Of a stretch of DNA of 64,000 bases, positions 1 through 8,082 are shown in pieces; position 1 is the stretch's first letter, and every line of letters starts with the position of its first letter. This DNA is from Gluconobacter sphaericus NBRC 12467. Lineage in GTDB: Bacteria; Pseudomonadota; Alphaproteobacteria; Acetobacterales; Acetobacteraceae. The notes under the pieces are model-generated. The model was not told the DNA's origin. It worked only from the letters and a program-made list of their open reading frames with translations, and searched no databases. The DNA lies in NCBI RefSeq assembly GCF_006539125.1, contig NZ_BJMK01000007.1:81602-145601 (forward strand), in the 5' to 3' direction. Both the position numbers and the translations under genes were made by a program.

Positions 1-1228
1 CGACCTTGCCCGTATTCATCATCACCAGATCGTTGCGGAATCCGAGCTGTGTGGAAAAGCGGGGCAGCCACTGCGCGTCCCATTCCGCGAAATGACCCAG
101 CCGGTCCCGATGGCCGTTATTGATGTTGTGATAGGTGCCTGGCCCCATCATCATGCTGCCCTGAAGCGGCGGCCACCAGTCGTTCAGTCCGTTATGGTCG
201 AAGGAACTGCCCAGCTTGAGCGTGTGCTTCAGCCCGAGCGGAATGGTCGCCTTGATCGCATAGGTCGCCGTCCGCGCATCCGTATTCATCGGCATACCCG
301 TGGTCGCGCTGTGACCGCCCTTGTCCGAAAGCATGTCCATGACATGCGTCACCCGCTGCCAGGAGCCGCGCACATCGAGCGTGCCCCAGTCGAAGTCGCC
401 CTTGTACTTGCCGTTCACGAAGGTGGAGCGGTTATTGGTCATGTCCATGTACTGGTTGGGAAAGCCCTCATAGGGGATGTCCTGCTGACCGAAGGTCAGG
501 GCCAGAAGATGGTTGGCCTTCTTCACGCCCAGCGTCACGGCATGGTTGAAGCTCAGATACTCGGTGGACCGCACCTGTTTCCCGCTCCCGCCTGCCTGAT
601 AGTCGCTGGCATGGGAATAGGACGCCGTATAACGCAGGCTGAACATGTCATTGGCAACTGTCAGGGACCCTGAAGCCCCCGAACCGCCACCATTGCTGCG
701 ATAATCCCCCCGCACATGCCCGGTTACGAGGATATTGCCCGTCTTGGCAAAGAGCGGGTCTTTGCGTTCGATCTCGACGGTCCCGCCGATACTGTCTCCG
801 CCCAGACTCACGGGCGTGATCCCCGCAATCGCCACGGCACGCGAGACGCTGTCCGGATCGACGTAAGACATGGCGGGATTCATATGGTTCGGACAGGCGG
901 CATCAATCCGCATCCCGTCCACGAGCGTCGCCACCCGGTCGTCGGCCATGCCGTTCAGGACAGGCAGGGCGGAGACACCACCTGCAGAATAGGTGCTGTA
1001 CCCGAGTGCATGGTCCAGAAGATGCGCCGTGTCCGCGTTGCTCGTCCGGGGCTGGCGCAGACCGTTGACGGTCAGATGTTCGGCTTTGCCGGATTCGATG
1101 GAATTTGGCTGGGGCAGGGTTTCCTGAGCATAGGCCCCTGAAAAGGCGCTCAGGGTCATAATGATGGTCGTCAGGTACGGGCGCACGTGAGGTGCACCGC
1201 CTGCGCGGGTACTGACAAAGGGGAGCAT
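1..1228 (-). CDS. TonB-dependent receptor, probably copper (OprC-like), 3' end outside window
   Basis: Outer-membrane gated porin that would import a metal or chelate using TonB energy. The reading frame is open from the ATG at 1228 down to base 1 (409 codons), so the C-terminal barrel end lies outside the window. The N-terminus has a signal-like stretch ending near SGAYAQ, followed by a plug domain with VATLVDGMRIDAACPNHMNP and a GGDSIGGTVEIER segment. The CPNHMNP plug motif is typical of the TonB-dependent copper receptor family. Aromatic, alternating strands follow. A DUF2946-type gene lies upstream on the same strand, a pairing known from copper-linked receptor loci. The receptor class is firm; copper specificity is inferred from the plug motif and the neighbour. 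Confidence 0.85.
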   Translation of the reverse strand, partial: MLPFVSTRAGGAPHVRPYLTTIIMTLSAFSGAYAQETLPQPNSIESGKAEHLTVNGLRQPRTSNADTAHLLDHALGYSTYSAGGVSALPVLNGMADDRVATLVDGMRIDAACPNHMNPAMSYVDPDSVSRAVAIAGITPVSLGGDSIGGTVEIERKDPLFAKTGNILVTGHVRGDYRSNGGGSGASGSLTVANDMFSLRYTASYSHASDYQAGGSGKQVRSTEYLSFNHAVTLGVKKANHLLALTFGQQDIPYEGFPNQYMDMTNNRSTFVNGKYKGDFDWGTLDVRGSWQRVTHVMDMLSDKGGHSATTGMPMNTDARTATYAIKATIPLGLKHTLKLGSSFDHNGLNDWWPPLQGSMMMGPGTYHNINNGHRDRLGHFAEWDAQWLPRFSTQLGFRNDLVMMNTGKV

Positions 1229-1341
1229 GATTTGCATCCTCGACTGATCTGAAATCCAGTCACGGCGGATCACGTCCTGAAGGGCTCCCGAAACGGGCAG
1301 ACCACAGGAAGTTCCTTCCTCCGCCATGAGCACGATGGGGG

Positions 1342-1764
1342 TCAGACGAGGCGAGGTGGTCCTCGGGACGGTGGGAGCAGACGCCAGATCGCTGGCGGTG
1401 CGCGTGATGTGCCCGGGTGTTGCCGGATTTGACGTCCTGTGGCCCCACGTGCCGGTACGGCAGGCAGGCTGGCGAGGATGACTGCCAGCAGCTGCAACAG
1501 CGGGCAGAGCGGGCAGGTGCCGTCATGAGAATGGTGGTCGTGATGCTGCCCGGTCGTCATTCCGGGCATGGGCCCGGCCATCACCATGGGTGACGGCGCG
1601 ACATCAATCCCCGTCAGGCGCTCAATCGTCGCCCGTGGACTTTCTTCGGGGTAGGCGCATCCTTGAAGGACCAACTGCCCTAGAAATCCCAGAAGAACCA
1701 AGGCGATGACTGCAAGGGCAGACAGATCGGACCGTTGGTTCGAGGAGGGAAAGAGGCGGGACAT
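1342..1764 (-). CDS. DUF2946-type small membrane protein, copper-associated
   Basis: This 140-residue protein has one N-terminal hydrophobic segment (about residues 14-36), a His-rich stretch (GQHHDHHSHDG, about 93-103) and directly after it a CPLCPLLQ motif leading into a second hydrophobic segment, then a Pro/Arg-rich tail. The His-rich/CPxC arrangement is the hallmark of DUF2946 proteins, which often sit beside TonB-dependent copper receptors. It lies 113 bases upstream of the receptor gene in the same orientation, so co-transcription is likely. The exact biochemical role is unknown; metal binding is inferred from the His and Cys residues. Confidence 0.65.
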   Translation of the reverse strand: MSRLFPSSNQRSDLSALAVIALVLLGFLGQLVLQGCAYPEESPRATIERLTGIDVAPSPMVMAGPMPGMTTGQHHDHHSHDGTCPLCPLLQLLAVILASLPAVPARGATGRQIRQHPGTSRAPPAIWRLLPPSRGPPRLV

Positions 1765-1867
1765 GACGTCTGCATCTGGCGCGTGTGTCGCAGGCCGGTC
1801 AAGGGCGCGAAATACGGCCCATCCCTATATTTCTGTCAGTTTTCAGCCGATTATTGCTCAGGCGGGC

Positions 1868-2758
1868 TCAGTGGAGCGGCTTCTGCCGCCCTGTCAGGAC
1901 ATTCCCGGCCGATGCCGCCGCGATGCACAGAACGCCCATCCAGCGCATGATGGACAGCGCCTCATGTAGGAAAATAAATCCTGAAAGCGCACCCAGCATG
2001 GGTTCCATGCTCAGCAGGATTCCCAGCTCGCGCGGGTTCAGGGTGCGCATCGCCATCATGTCCAGAATATAGGGTACGGCCGAGGAGAGGACCGCGACGC
2101 TTAGTGCGGCTCCCCCCTGCCAGGGATGACTCAGCACCGTCGGAATCGTCGGGATCAGGCAGGGTAGCAGCAGGATACCCGCGGTGCTCATGCCCAGAGT
2201 GGTGGCGACGGGGGCGGGGAACATCTTGCCCATGCGTGTGCCGGTCAGGATATAGACCACCCACCCACACCCGCTCAGCAGGGCTGCGGCCACGCCAAAC
2301 AGATTGAGTGATGACAGGTCAGTCGTCGCTCCCTCGGGCCGCAGCAGCAGGACGAGCCCTAGCACCACAAGTCCGGCCCAGCATAGATCCAGCCATCGGC
2401 GGGATCCGACCAGTGCCAGCGTCAGAGGGCCAGTGAATTCAAGGGCTACTACGACGCCCAAGGGCAGCCTGACCAGCGCCACATAGAAGCAGAAGTTCAT
2501 GACCGCGACAGCGGCGCCATAGGGCAGCAGCAGTTTCAGCCGTTCGACGGTCAGCGAACCGCGTGTCGGCCGCCAGATGCATAGCAGGATCACTGCTGCC
2601 AGACACACGCGTAGCCCGACCATGCCGGTCGGGCCAAACAGCGGGAACAGTCCTTTCGCGAGCGTTGCGCCGACCTGAAAGGAGGAAATTCCTCCGATCA
2701 GACATCCGACGGCCTTGAGCTGGCTATTCGATTCCGTGGAACTGGCCGGTAATGACAC
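1868..2758 (-). CDS. EamA/DMT-family exporter, RhtA-like (threonine/homoserine)
   Basis: Integral inner-membrane protein of 296 residues with about ten hydrophobic helices arranged as two EamA halves. The N-terminal ATLAKGLFPLFGPTG segment and ALEFTGPLTLAL resemble the RhtA/YbiF branch, which exports threonine, homoserine and related amino acids. It starts with GTG at 2758, two bases after the parE stop, so it probably sits at the end of a parE transcript. No strong ribosome-binding site is visible. The transporter family is clear; the substrate is inferred from family resemblance only. Confidence 0.8.
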   Translation of the reverse strand: MSLPASSTESNSQLKAVGCLIGGISSFQVGATLAKGLFPLFGPTGMVGLRVCLAAVILLCIWRPTRGSLTVERLKLLLPYGAAVAVMNFCFYVALVRLPLGVVVALEFTGPLTLALVGSRRWLDLCWAGLVVLGLVLLLRPEGATTDLSSLNLFGVAAALLSGCGWVVYILTGTRMGKMFPAPVATTLGMSTAGILLLPCLIPTIPTVLSHPWQGGAALSVAVLSSAVPYILDMMAMRTLNPRELGILLSMEPMLGALSGFIFLHEALSIMRWMGVLCIAAASAGNVLTGRQKPLH

Positions 2759-2760
2759 GC

Positions 2761-4776
2761 TCAGACGTCGAGATCGTCAACGGAGCGGGCGTGTTCCTGA
2801 ATAAAGCGGAACCGCAGTTCCGGCTTGCGGCCCATCAGGCTTTCTACACGTTCGCTGGTCGCCAAACGGTCCTCGGGCGGCGTGATGACGCGCAGAAGCG
2901 TCCGCCGGGCCGGGTCCATGGTTGTTTCTTTGAGATCTTTCACTGGCATCTCGCCCAGACCCTTGAACCGCGAGACTTCGACCTTTGCATTGGCCTTGAA
3001 ATCTGTCTTGATCCGCCGCAGCCGGTCCTGATCGTTCATGGCATAGACCGTCTTTGGTCCATGCGTGATGCGATAGAGCGGAGGCTGGGCCAGATGCAGA
3101 TGCCCCTGCCGGATCAGTTCGGGCATCTCGCGATAGAAGAACGTCATCAGAAGCGAGGCGATATGCGCTCCGTCCACGTCGGCATCCGTCATGATGATGA
3201 CGCGCCCATAGCGCAGACGGCTGATATCGAACGATGCCCCGATGCCGCAGCCCAGTGCCTCGGTCAGATCCCGAAGTTCCTGATTGGCCCGCAGCTTGTC
3301 GGTCGTGGCGGAGGCCACGTTGAGGATCTTGCCCCGCAGCGGCAGCACGGCCTGTGTCTCGCGGTCGCGCGCCTGACGGGCGGAGCCGCCAGCCGATTCG
3401 CCCTCCACGAGGAACAGTTCCGTCTCGGCGGCATTTTCGCGTGTGCAATCCGTCAGCTTGCCCGGAAGGCGCAGCTTGCGCGTGGCGCTCTTGCGGGCCG
3501 TGTCCTTGACTTCGCGGCGGCGCAAACGCTCTTCCGCACGTTCCACCATGAAGGCCAGAAGACTGTCCGCCTGTTGCGGATTACCGCCCAGCCAGTGATC
3601 CACGCGGTCGCGCAGCGCACCCTCGACCAGTCGCGATGCCTCCTGAGAAGTCAGCTTGTCCTTGGTCTGGCCCTGAAACTGCGGATCGCGAATGAAGACC
3701 GAGAGCTTGGCGGCCACGGAGCCGAGTACGTCCTCGGCAGAGATCGCTGCAGCCCGCTTGACCTTGCGCTGATCGCCCCAGGCGCGAAGCCCCTTGACCA
3801 GAGCTGCCCGGAAGCCAGCTTCATGCGTGCCACCCTGCGGCGTGGGAATTGTGTTGCAGAACGAGGACAGTGAGGCCGTACCGCTTTCAAGGAAAGCTAC
3901 CGCCCATTCCACGCGGCCGCCCGTGCGGCCGTCTGCCGCAATCGGCAGCTCGACGTCGCCGGCCCAGATCGGCGTCAGTAGATCCGGATCCGGCCCGAGC
4001 TCTGTCGAAAGGGCGTCTTCCAGACCGTTGGGGAACTGAATGGTGGCTTCAACCGGCGTCTCGTCGTCCGCTTTGATGAGGGATGCTTCGCATTTCCACT
4101 GAATCGTCACACCTCGGAAGAGTGCCGCCTTGGAGCAGCACATCCGATAGAGCCGGGCAGGAGAGAAGTGATGATTGCCGAAGATTTCCGGGTCGGGCGT
4201 AAAACGCACCGTCGTGCCACGACGGTTGGGCGCATTGCCGACTTCCGCCAACGGTGCCAACGAGACACCGCGCACGAAATCCTGCCGGTACAGCGTCCTG
4301 TCCCGCGCGACCTCGACTTCCAGCTTCTCGGACAGCGCATTGACGACCGAACTGCCAACGCCATGCAGGCCGCCGGAGGTGTCATAGGCTTTGCCGGAGA
4401 ACTTTCCGCCTGCGTGCAGTGTGGTGAAAATCACCTCAAGCGCGGATTTCTCGGGAAATTTCGGATGGGGATCGGTCGGGATGCCACGGCCATTGTCGCG
4501 CACCATCAGCGTACGCGGGCCTTCCAGCCGTACATCGATGGTCGTGGCGTGCCCGGCCACTGCTTCATCCATCGCGTTATCGAGGATTTCGGAAGCCAGG
4601 TGATGATATGCGGTATCATCCGTGCCGCCGATATACATACCCGGACGGCGCCGGACGGGCTCCAGCCCTTCCAGCACCTCAATGTCGTGGGCGCCATATT
4701 CCGTGTCGACCGTGCCCTTGCGGGCGCCGCCGGTCCGGGTTTTGCCTGTCTTTCCTGACTCGAACAGATCGCTCAT
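2761..4776 (-). CDS. parE: DNA topoisomerase IV subunit B
   Basis: ATPase subunit of topoisomerase IV, which decatenates sister chromosomes together with ParC. Its 671 residues match ParE rather than the roughly 800-residue GyrB. A GHKL ATPase domain opens with RRRPGMYIGG and EILDNAMDEAVAG. The TOPRIM domain carries VEGESAGGSARQARDRETQ and the metal-binding DADVDGAH. The QTKDKLTS segment is typical of type IIA B subunits. The ATG at 4776 begins a normal N-terminus. It is followed immediately by the RhtA-like gene. Confidence 0.95.
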   Translation of the reverse strand: MSDLFESGKTGKTRTGGARKGTVDTEYGAHDIEVLEGLEPVRRRPGMYIGGTDDTAYHHLASEILDNAMDEAVAGHATTIDVRLEGPRTLMVRDNGRGIPTDPHPKFPEKSALEVIFTTLHAGGKFSGKAYDTSGGLHGVGSSVVNALSEKLEVEVARDRTLYRQDFVRGVSLAPLAEVGNAPNRRGTTVRFTPDPEIFGNHHFSPARLYRMCCSKAALFRGVTIQWKCEASLIKADDETPVEATIQFPNGLEDALSTELGPDPDLLTPIWAGDVELPIAADGRTGGRVEWAVAFLESGTASLSSFCNTIPTPQGGTHEAGFRAALVKGLRAWGDQRKVKRAAAISAEDVLGSVAAKLSVFIRDPQFQGQTKDKLTSQEASRLVEGALRDRVDHWLGGNPQQADSLLAFMVERAEERLRRREVKDTARKSATRKLRLPGKLTDCTRENAAETELFLVEGESAGGSARQARDRETQAVLPLRGKILNVASATTDKLRANQELRDLTEALGCGIGASFDISRLRYGRVIIMTDADVDGAHIASLLMTFFYREMPELIRQGHLHLAQPPLYRITHGPKTVYAMNDQDRLRRIKTDFKANAKVEVSRFKGLGEMPVKDLKETTMDPARRTLLRVITPPEDRLATSERVESLMGRKPELRFRFIQEHARSVDDLDV

Positions 4777-4843
4777 GTCTGCGTTGTCGCTGTCCCGTCA
4801 CGGAACGTCAAGCGCACGCTTCGCGACAGGATCAGAGATTGGC

Positions 4844-5404
4844 TCAGGCGCGGTTTGTGTGGCGGGTGGCTGCCCGCTTCGTCACGCCTTTGCGGGAGTG
4901 GCGGTCAATGGTCGCCGGAGCTTCGCAGCTCTCATAGGAGGCTGGCTGGGCCACGTCCTTGGCTTCGGCGTAATGGGCGAGGTCGGCCGAGCTTTCGAGG
5001 GCGTTGATCTCGTCGAACATCGCCTCGCGTTGCTGGCAGAACACTGTGCCGGATTTCAGTCCACCGAGTGACTGGATGTCGGCAAGCTGCGTGATGTAGT
5101 CGTCATGTTCGACCTGCGCGCGACGGCCATAGGTCGTGCGGAAATAGCTGTTCAGACGTTCGTCCGCATTCAGTAGTGCCGGGCGAAACTTGCTGACGAA
5201 AGCGTTGTAACGGTCCTGCGCCTTGCACGACAGTGCCGTCACCATCAGCTCGGATTTCAGGCCAGCCACATCGAAGGCTTCGTGAGCGGGCGAGTTGCCG
5301 CAGTCCGCAGCGCGGGCGGACAGGGGATGAGCGGCAGCAAGCGTAGCGCAGGAAAGCCCAACAGCAAGCAGGCTCTTGAAGGAACGACGGAAGATCGACG
5401 GCAT
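4844..5404 (-). CDS. Secreted hypothetical protein
   Basis: I do not recognise a named family. The ATG at 5404 (186 residues) is preferred to the longer frame because it gives a clean signal peptide: basic MPSIFRRSFK, a hydrophobic core, and cleavage after LSARA. The mature protein begins ADCGNSPAHEAFDV and has four or five cysteines (ADCG, LSCKAQ, FCQQRE, ESCEAP), suggesting disulfides in the periplasm, then a basic tail rich in Arg, Lys and Thr. It faces a divergent lipoprotein gene. An inverted repeat lies just upstream of the start in the presumed leader. Confidence 0.6.
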   Translation of the reverse strand: MPSIFRRSFKSLLAVGLSCATLAAAHPLSARAADCGNSPAHEAFDVAGLKSELMVTALSCKAQDRYNAFVSKFRPALLNADERLNSYFRTTYGRRAQVEHDDYITQLADIQSLGGLKSGTVFCQQREAMFDEINALESSADLAHYAEAKDVAQPASYESCEAPATIDRHSRKGVTKRAATRHTNRA

Positions 5405-5419
5405 TGACAGACTCCACAA

Positions 5420-5436
5420 GGCCGGATCGACCGGCC
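5420..5436 (-). repeat. Hairpin in the 5' leader of the 4844-5404 gene
   Basis: GGCCGG (5420-5425), a five-base loop and CCGGCC (5431-5436) form a perfect six-pair GC hairpin 15 bases before the ATG at 5404. No T-run follows, so it is not a terminator. The rest of the 5405-5716 divergent intergenic region shows no gene; it must hold promoters for both secreted proteins but I cannot place them with confidence. Confidence 0.4.
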
Positions 5437-5716
5437 ACAACCACTGGAACAGACTACCCGCGGTCGACCCCCCGTGAAAGCTGAATCTGCGTCTGAGGAA
5501 CGTGCGGCAAGCCCTTAATCCGAAACATGATTTCGTGGCAGAAAATGGGCGCACGCCGTCTCAACAGCAATTTATCCGCCATCAGGCATAAAATACCGTC
5601 AAAATGGCCGCTGTCCCTTCACGCAGTCTTTCGCCCCGTGCTGTCCTGTTCTACATCCGAACGTCTGTCCGCCGTGAAAATGCGGCATGTCCAGTCACGA
5701 TGCGTTGGAGTTGACC

Positions 5717-6262
5717 GTGCGTCTGCGAGGTTCTGCCATTACCCTGGGTTCGGCACTTGCCGTATCCCTGCTTCTCTCCGGTTGTGCCCAGCAGCCGATC
5801 GTCCAGCGTTCCGTGGCTCCGAATCCCTTCGGTTATCAGCGGACCTCCGCTGTCTGTCACGTTTCCGCCGTCAAGAAGGCTGTTGACGGGACAATGAGTG
5901 TCGACATGACGGTCCGCAGCGATGATGGGCTGTGCTCCATCGCTATCCAGAAGCCGATGGGTGGCAACTATGCGTCCTTCGGCGTTAATCCGCCGCCGGC
6001 TCACGGCAAGGCTTTCCTCTACAATTATGATGGCAAGACCTATGTGGATTACACGCCGGCCACGGCTTATGCCGGAACGGATTCGTTCACGGCCGAGCTG
6101 ATCCCCGGTGGTGGCCAGAAGCGCGAGCATCTGACGATTCACGCCACGGTGGATGCAACAGGCGTCGTTGTCGCCAAGCCGCCAGCAGTCGTCGCTCCGA
6201 CGCATGCGAAGACGACTGCTAAGAAAGCCACCGTCCGTCATACGGTGCGCCGCAAGAAGTAA
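5717..6262 (+). CDS. Putative lipoprotein with Ig/cadherin-like fold and basic tail
   Basis: Starts best at GTG 5717: GGAG at 5707-5710 gives a proper ribosome-binding spacing, and the N-terminus becomes a short basic region plus a hydrophobic stretch ending in the lipobox LLSGC. An upstream in-frame ATG at 5687 is possible but poorly placed. The mature part includes DYTPATAYAGTDSFTAEL, which resembles Ig/cadherin-like beta-sandwich repeats, and ends in a Lys/Arg-rich, Ala/Pro-containing tail that could contact peptidoglycan or anionic surfaces. No function is assigned. It is followed by a strong terminator. Confidence 0.6.
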   Translation: MRLRGSAITLGSALAVSLLLSGCAQQPIVQRSVAPNPFGYQRTSAVCHVSAVKKAVDGTMSVDMTVRSDDGLCSIAIQKPMGGNYASFGVNPPPAHGKAFLYNYDGKTYVDYTPATAYAGTDSFTAELIPGGGQKREHLTIHATVDATGVVVAKPPAVVAPTHAKTTAKKATVRHTVRRKK

Positions 6263-6289
6263 GTCTTTTCCATCACGTTGATGGGTCTG

Positions 6290-6322
6290 AAAGGGCGGTG
6301 AGATTTCTCTCCGCCCTTTTTT
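6290..6322 (+). terminator. Rho-independent terminator after the lipoprotein gene
   Basis: AAAGGGCGG and CCGCCCTTT form a nine-pair stem around a twelve-base loop, followed by a T-run. It lies 28 bases after the stop at 6262. Confidence 0.85.
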
Positions 6323-6348
6323 GTGTCGGCAGAGCGTATAACAGGTGC

Positions 6349-6383
6349 AAAAAAACCGGCGACCTCATGAGAAGCCGCCGGTT
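6349..6383 (-). terminator. Rho-independent terminator after the OmpA-family gene
   Basis: Read on the minus strand, AACCGGCG and CGCCGGTT (6376-6383 with 6354-6361) form the stem and a run of T follows at 6349-6355. It lies about 30 bases downstream of the gene ending at 6412. Confidence 0.8.
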
Positions 6384-6411
6384 GACCGGGATCCGGGTCT
6401 ATTCGTAGGCC

Positions 6412-7560
6412 TTATTTGAAATCGATTTCCACGCGGCGGTTCTGGGGCTCGCGGGTATTGGCGGCGGTGACCACCAGCGGGTGGCTCTCGCCGAAGCCTT
6501 GCGTCGTGATTAGTCCGGCAGCCACGCCATCACGAACCAGCTCTTCCTTGACTGTGTTTGCGCGACGCTGTGAGAGCGCCATGTTGTAGGCCTCGCCACG
6601 ATGTCCCGGATGGGCGGCGGAGGTATCGGTATAGCCACTGACCTCGATATGCGTGACCTGCACGGAGGTCGAGTTGCGTGCTGCGGCGGCAACAACGGCT
6701 TTCGCGCGCGTGCTCAGCTCAGCTGAATCCCAGTCGAAGAACACCAGATAGGTGCGGGTGGGGGCCGGACCCGGGATCGGCATGGGAGCCGCAACCGGCT
6801 TCGGCGGCGGGGGCGCAGGATTGAACTCGTAGCGCAATCCCAGCATCAGTGAATGATTGAAGTCCGTGCGGGTATCGCGGTTACCGCTGGACACCCCGAA
6901 TTCCTTGGTCTTGTCCCAGCCGCCATAGATTCCGGTTGCCGTGGCATGGTGGCCGTTCGGGCCCATCAGCGTGTAAAAGCGGTACTCGGCGGTAGCGGAT
7001 AGACCCACAACCCAGGGAACAGGGAACGACAGGCCGAAGATGCCCTGATAGGCGAAGTTTCCGGCCGTGCCGCCTACATGCTGGTCAAAGGCGCCGTTCG
7101 GGGCACGAACATAGGTGTTCATGGCCTGCCAGCCATAGCCGATACCAGCGCCAAAATACGGAAAGACCCAAGACTTGCCGATATCCATGTCGAACAGGGC
7201 ATTAGCCATGACGCCATAGCCCTGCTGACGGCCGCCGACGGAAGACGGGAAGGTGCTGGAGCGGAACTGCTGCAGCCGGTTGTTTCGGTAATTGCCTTCG
7301 ACCTCGACGCGGAATCCGTTTCCGAGTCCGTAGCCCAAGCTGCCAATACCGGTCACACCGGCCTGATAATGGTCACGTCCGCTTGGAAAGACCGGGGACA
7401 GGCGTGCGGTCTGGTCCTGATTGAAGCTCGCACCGCCTTCACCTGCAATATACAGGCCTTTGACGGGCTGCGCGGTTGCGGCACCCATGACGAGCATCGA
7501 AACGCCTGCAGTGAACCCGGCGCGGGTAAGCCAGGTCCTGACAACGGATCGTTGCGTCAT
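6412..7560 (-). CDS. OmpA-family outer membrane protein
   Basis: Outer-membrane protein of 382 residues with an N-terminal eight-strand-type beta-barrel and a C-terminal peptidoglycan-binding OmpA domain. The ATG at 7560 is chosen because GGAGAG precedes it and a signal peptide ending near MGAATAQ follows. The barrel contains alternating aromatic strands (YFGAGIGYGWQ, ATAEYRFYTLMG). A Pro-rich linker (PAPPPPKPVAAP) leads to the OmpA domain with FFDWDSAELS, HIEVSGYTDTS, SQRRANTVKEEL and EPQNRRVEIDF at the C-terminus. It would tether the outer membrane to peptidoglycan. A terminator follows. Confidence 0.9.
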   Translation of the reverse strand: MTQRSVVRTWLTRAGFTAGVSMLVMGAATAQPVKGLYIAGEGGASFNQDQTARLSPVFPSGRDHYQAGVTGIGSLGYGLGNGFRVEVEGNYRNNRLQQFRSSTFPSSVGGRQQGYGVMANALFDMDIGKSWVFPYFGAGIGYGWQAMNTYVRAPNGAFDQHVGGTAGNFAYQGIFGLSFPVPWVVGLSATAEYRFYTLMGPNGHHATATGIYGGWDKTKEFGVSSGNRDTRTDFNHSLMLGLRYEFNPAPPPPKPVAAPMPIPGPAPTRTYLVFFDWDSAELSTRAKAVVAAAARNSTSVQVTHIEVSGYTDTSAAHPGHRGEAYNMALSQRRANTVKEELVRDGVAAGLITTQGFGESHPLVVTAANTREPQNRRVEIDFK

Positions 7561-7715
7561 GTCATTTCTCTCCAACCAGACAAATCTGCCAACCTTATCT
7601 GCGTGTGTTTTTGCCGAAAGCTCGGACGATGGCAACGCATCACACGACACAATGCCGCATCATGCGGTTTTCTTTATGGCAGGTTCACCATGTGCTGTGT
7701 CTTCACTCCCACAGT

Positions 7716-8057
7716 TTACGCCTCTTCGTCCAGATCGAGCCTTCGCGAGCCGAGGGTGCGCTCTATGGGCTGGGACACGTCCCGCATCTCCAGCTCGATG
7801 ATCCACAGGTCAGGATCATATTTTTTCTGTCGCTCCAGATAGGCGTTCACGTCTGCCGGATTGGTAGCATCTACACGGGACCATCCGTTCCCGTCTTCGC
7901 GTAGGACGCCTGTTCCACCTGAGCGATCAGTCAGGACGATCAGGACCGCGCCGGCGTCTTCGTCGCCTTTCTTCAGAACCATGGCTGAGGTTCCGTCCGA
8001 GGAAATACGGCGAAGGACAGCCCGTACCCAGAGTCCCGTTTTCAATCGTGCGCCCAT
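7716..8057 (-). CDS. DUF1491 family protein
   Basis: A 113-residue cytoplasmic protein. It opens with MGARLKTGLWVRAVLRR and continues with AVLIVLTDRSGG and a final acidic/basic segment, a pattern I recognise as DUF1491, a small alphaproteobacterial family of unknown function. It starts at ATG 8057, 25 bases after the S41 protease stop, so the two are probably co-transcribed. Confidence 0.75.
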   Translation of the reverse strand: MGARLKTGLWVRAVLRRISSDGTSAMVLKKGDEDAGAVLIVLTDRSGGTGVLREDGNGWSRVDATNPADVNAYLERQKKYDPDLWIIELEMRDVSQPIERTLGSRRLDLDEEA

Positions 8058-8082
8058 GACTGTTTCCGTTCGTCTTGCAAAG

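Noticed and set aside
2752..3873. Long plus-strand open frame opposite parE
   Set aside because: It mirrors parE in antisense, has no recognisable domain, and the parE frame explains the codon pattern.
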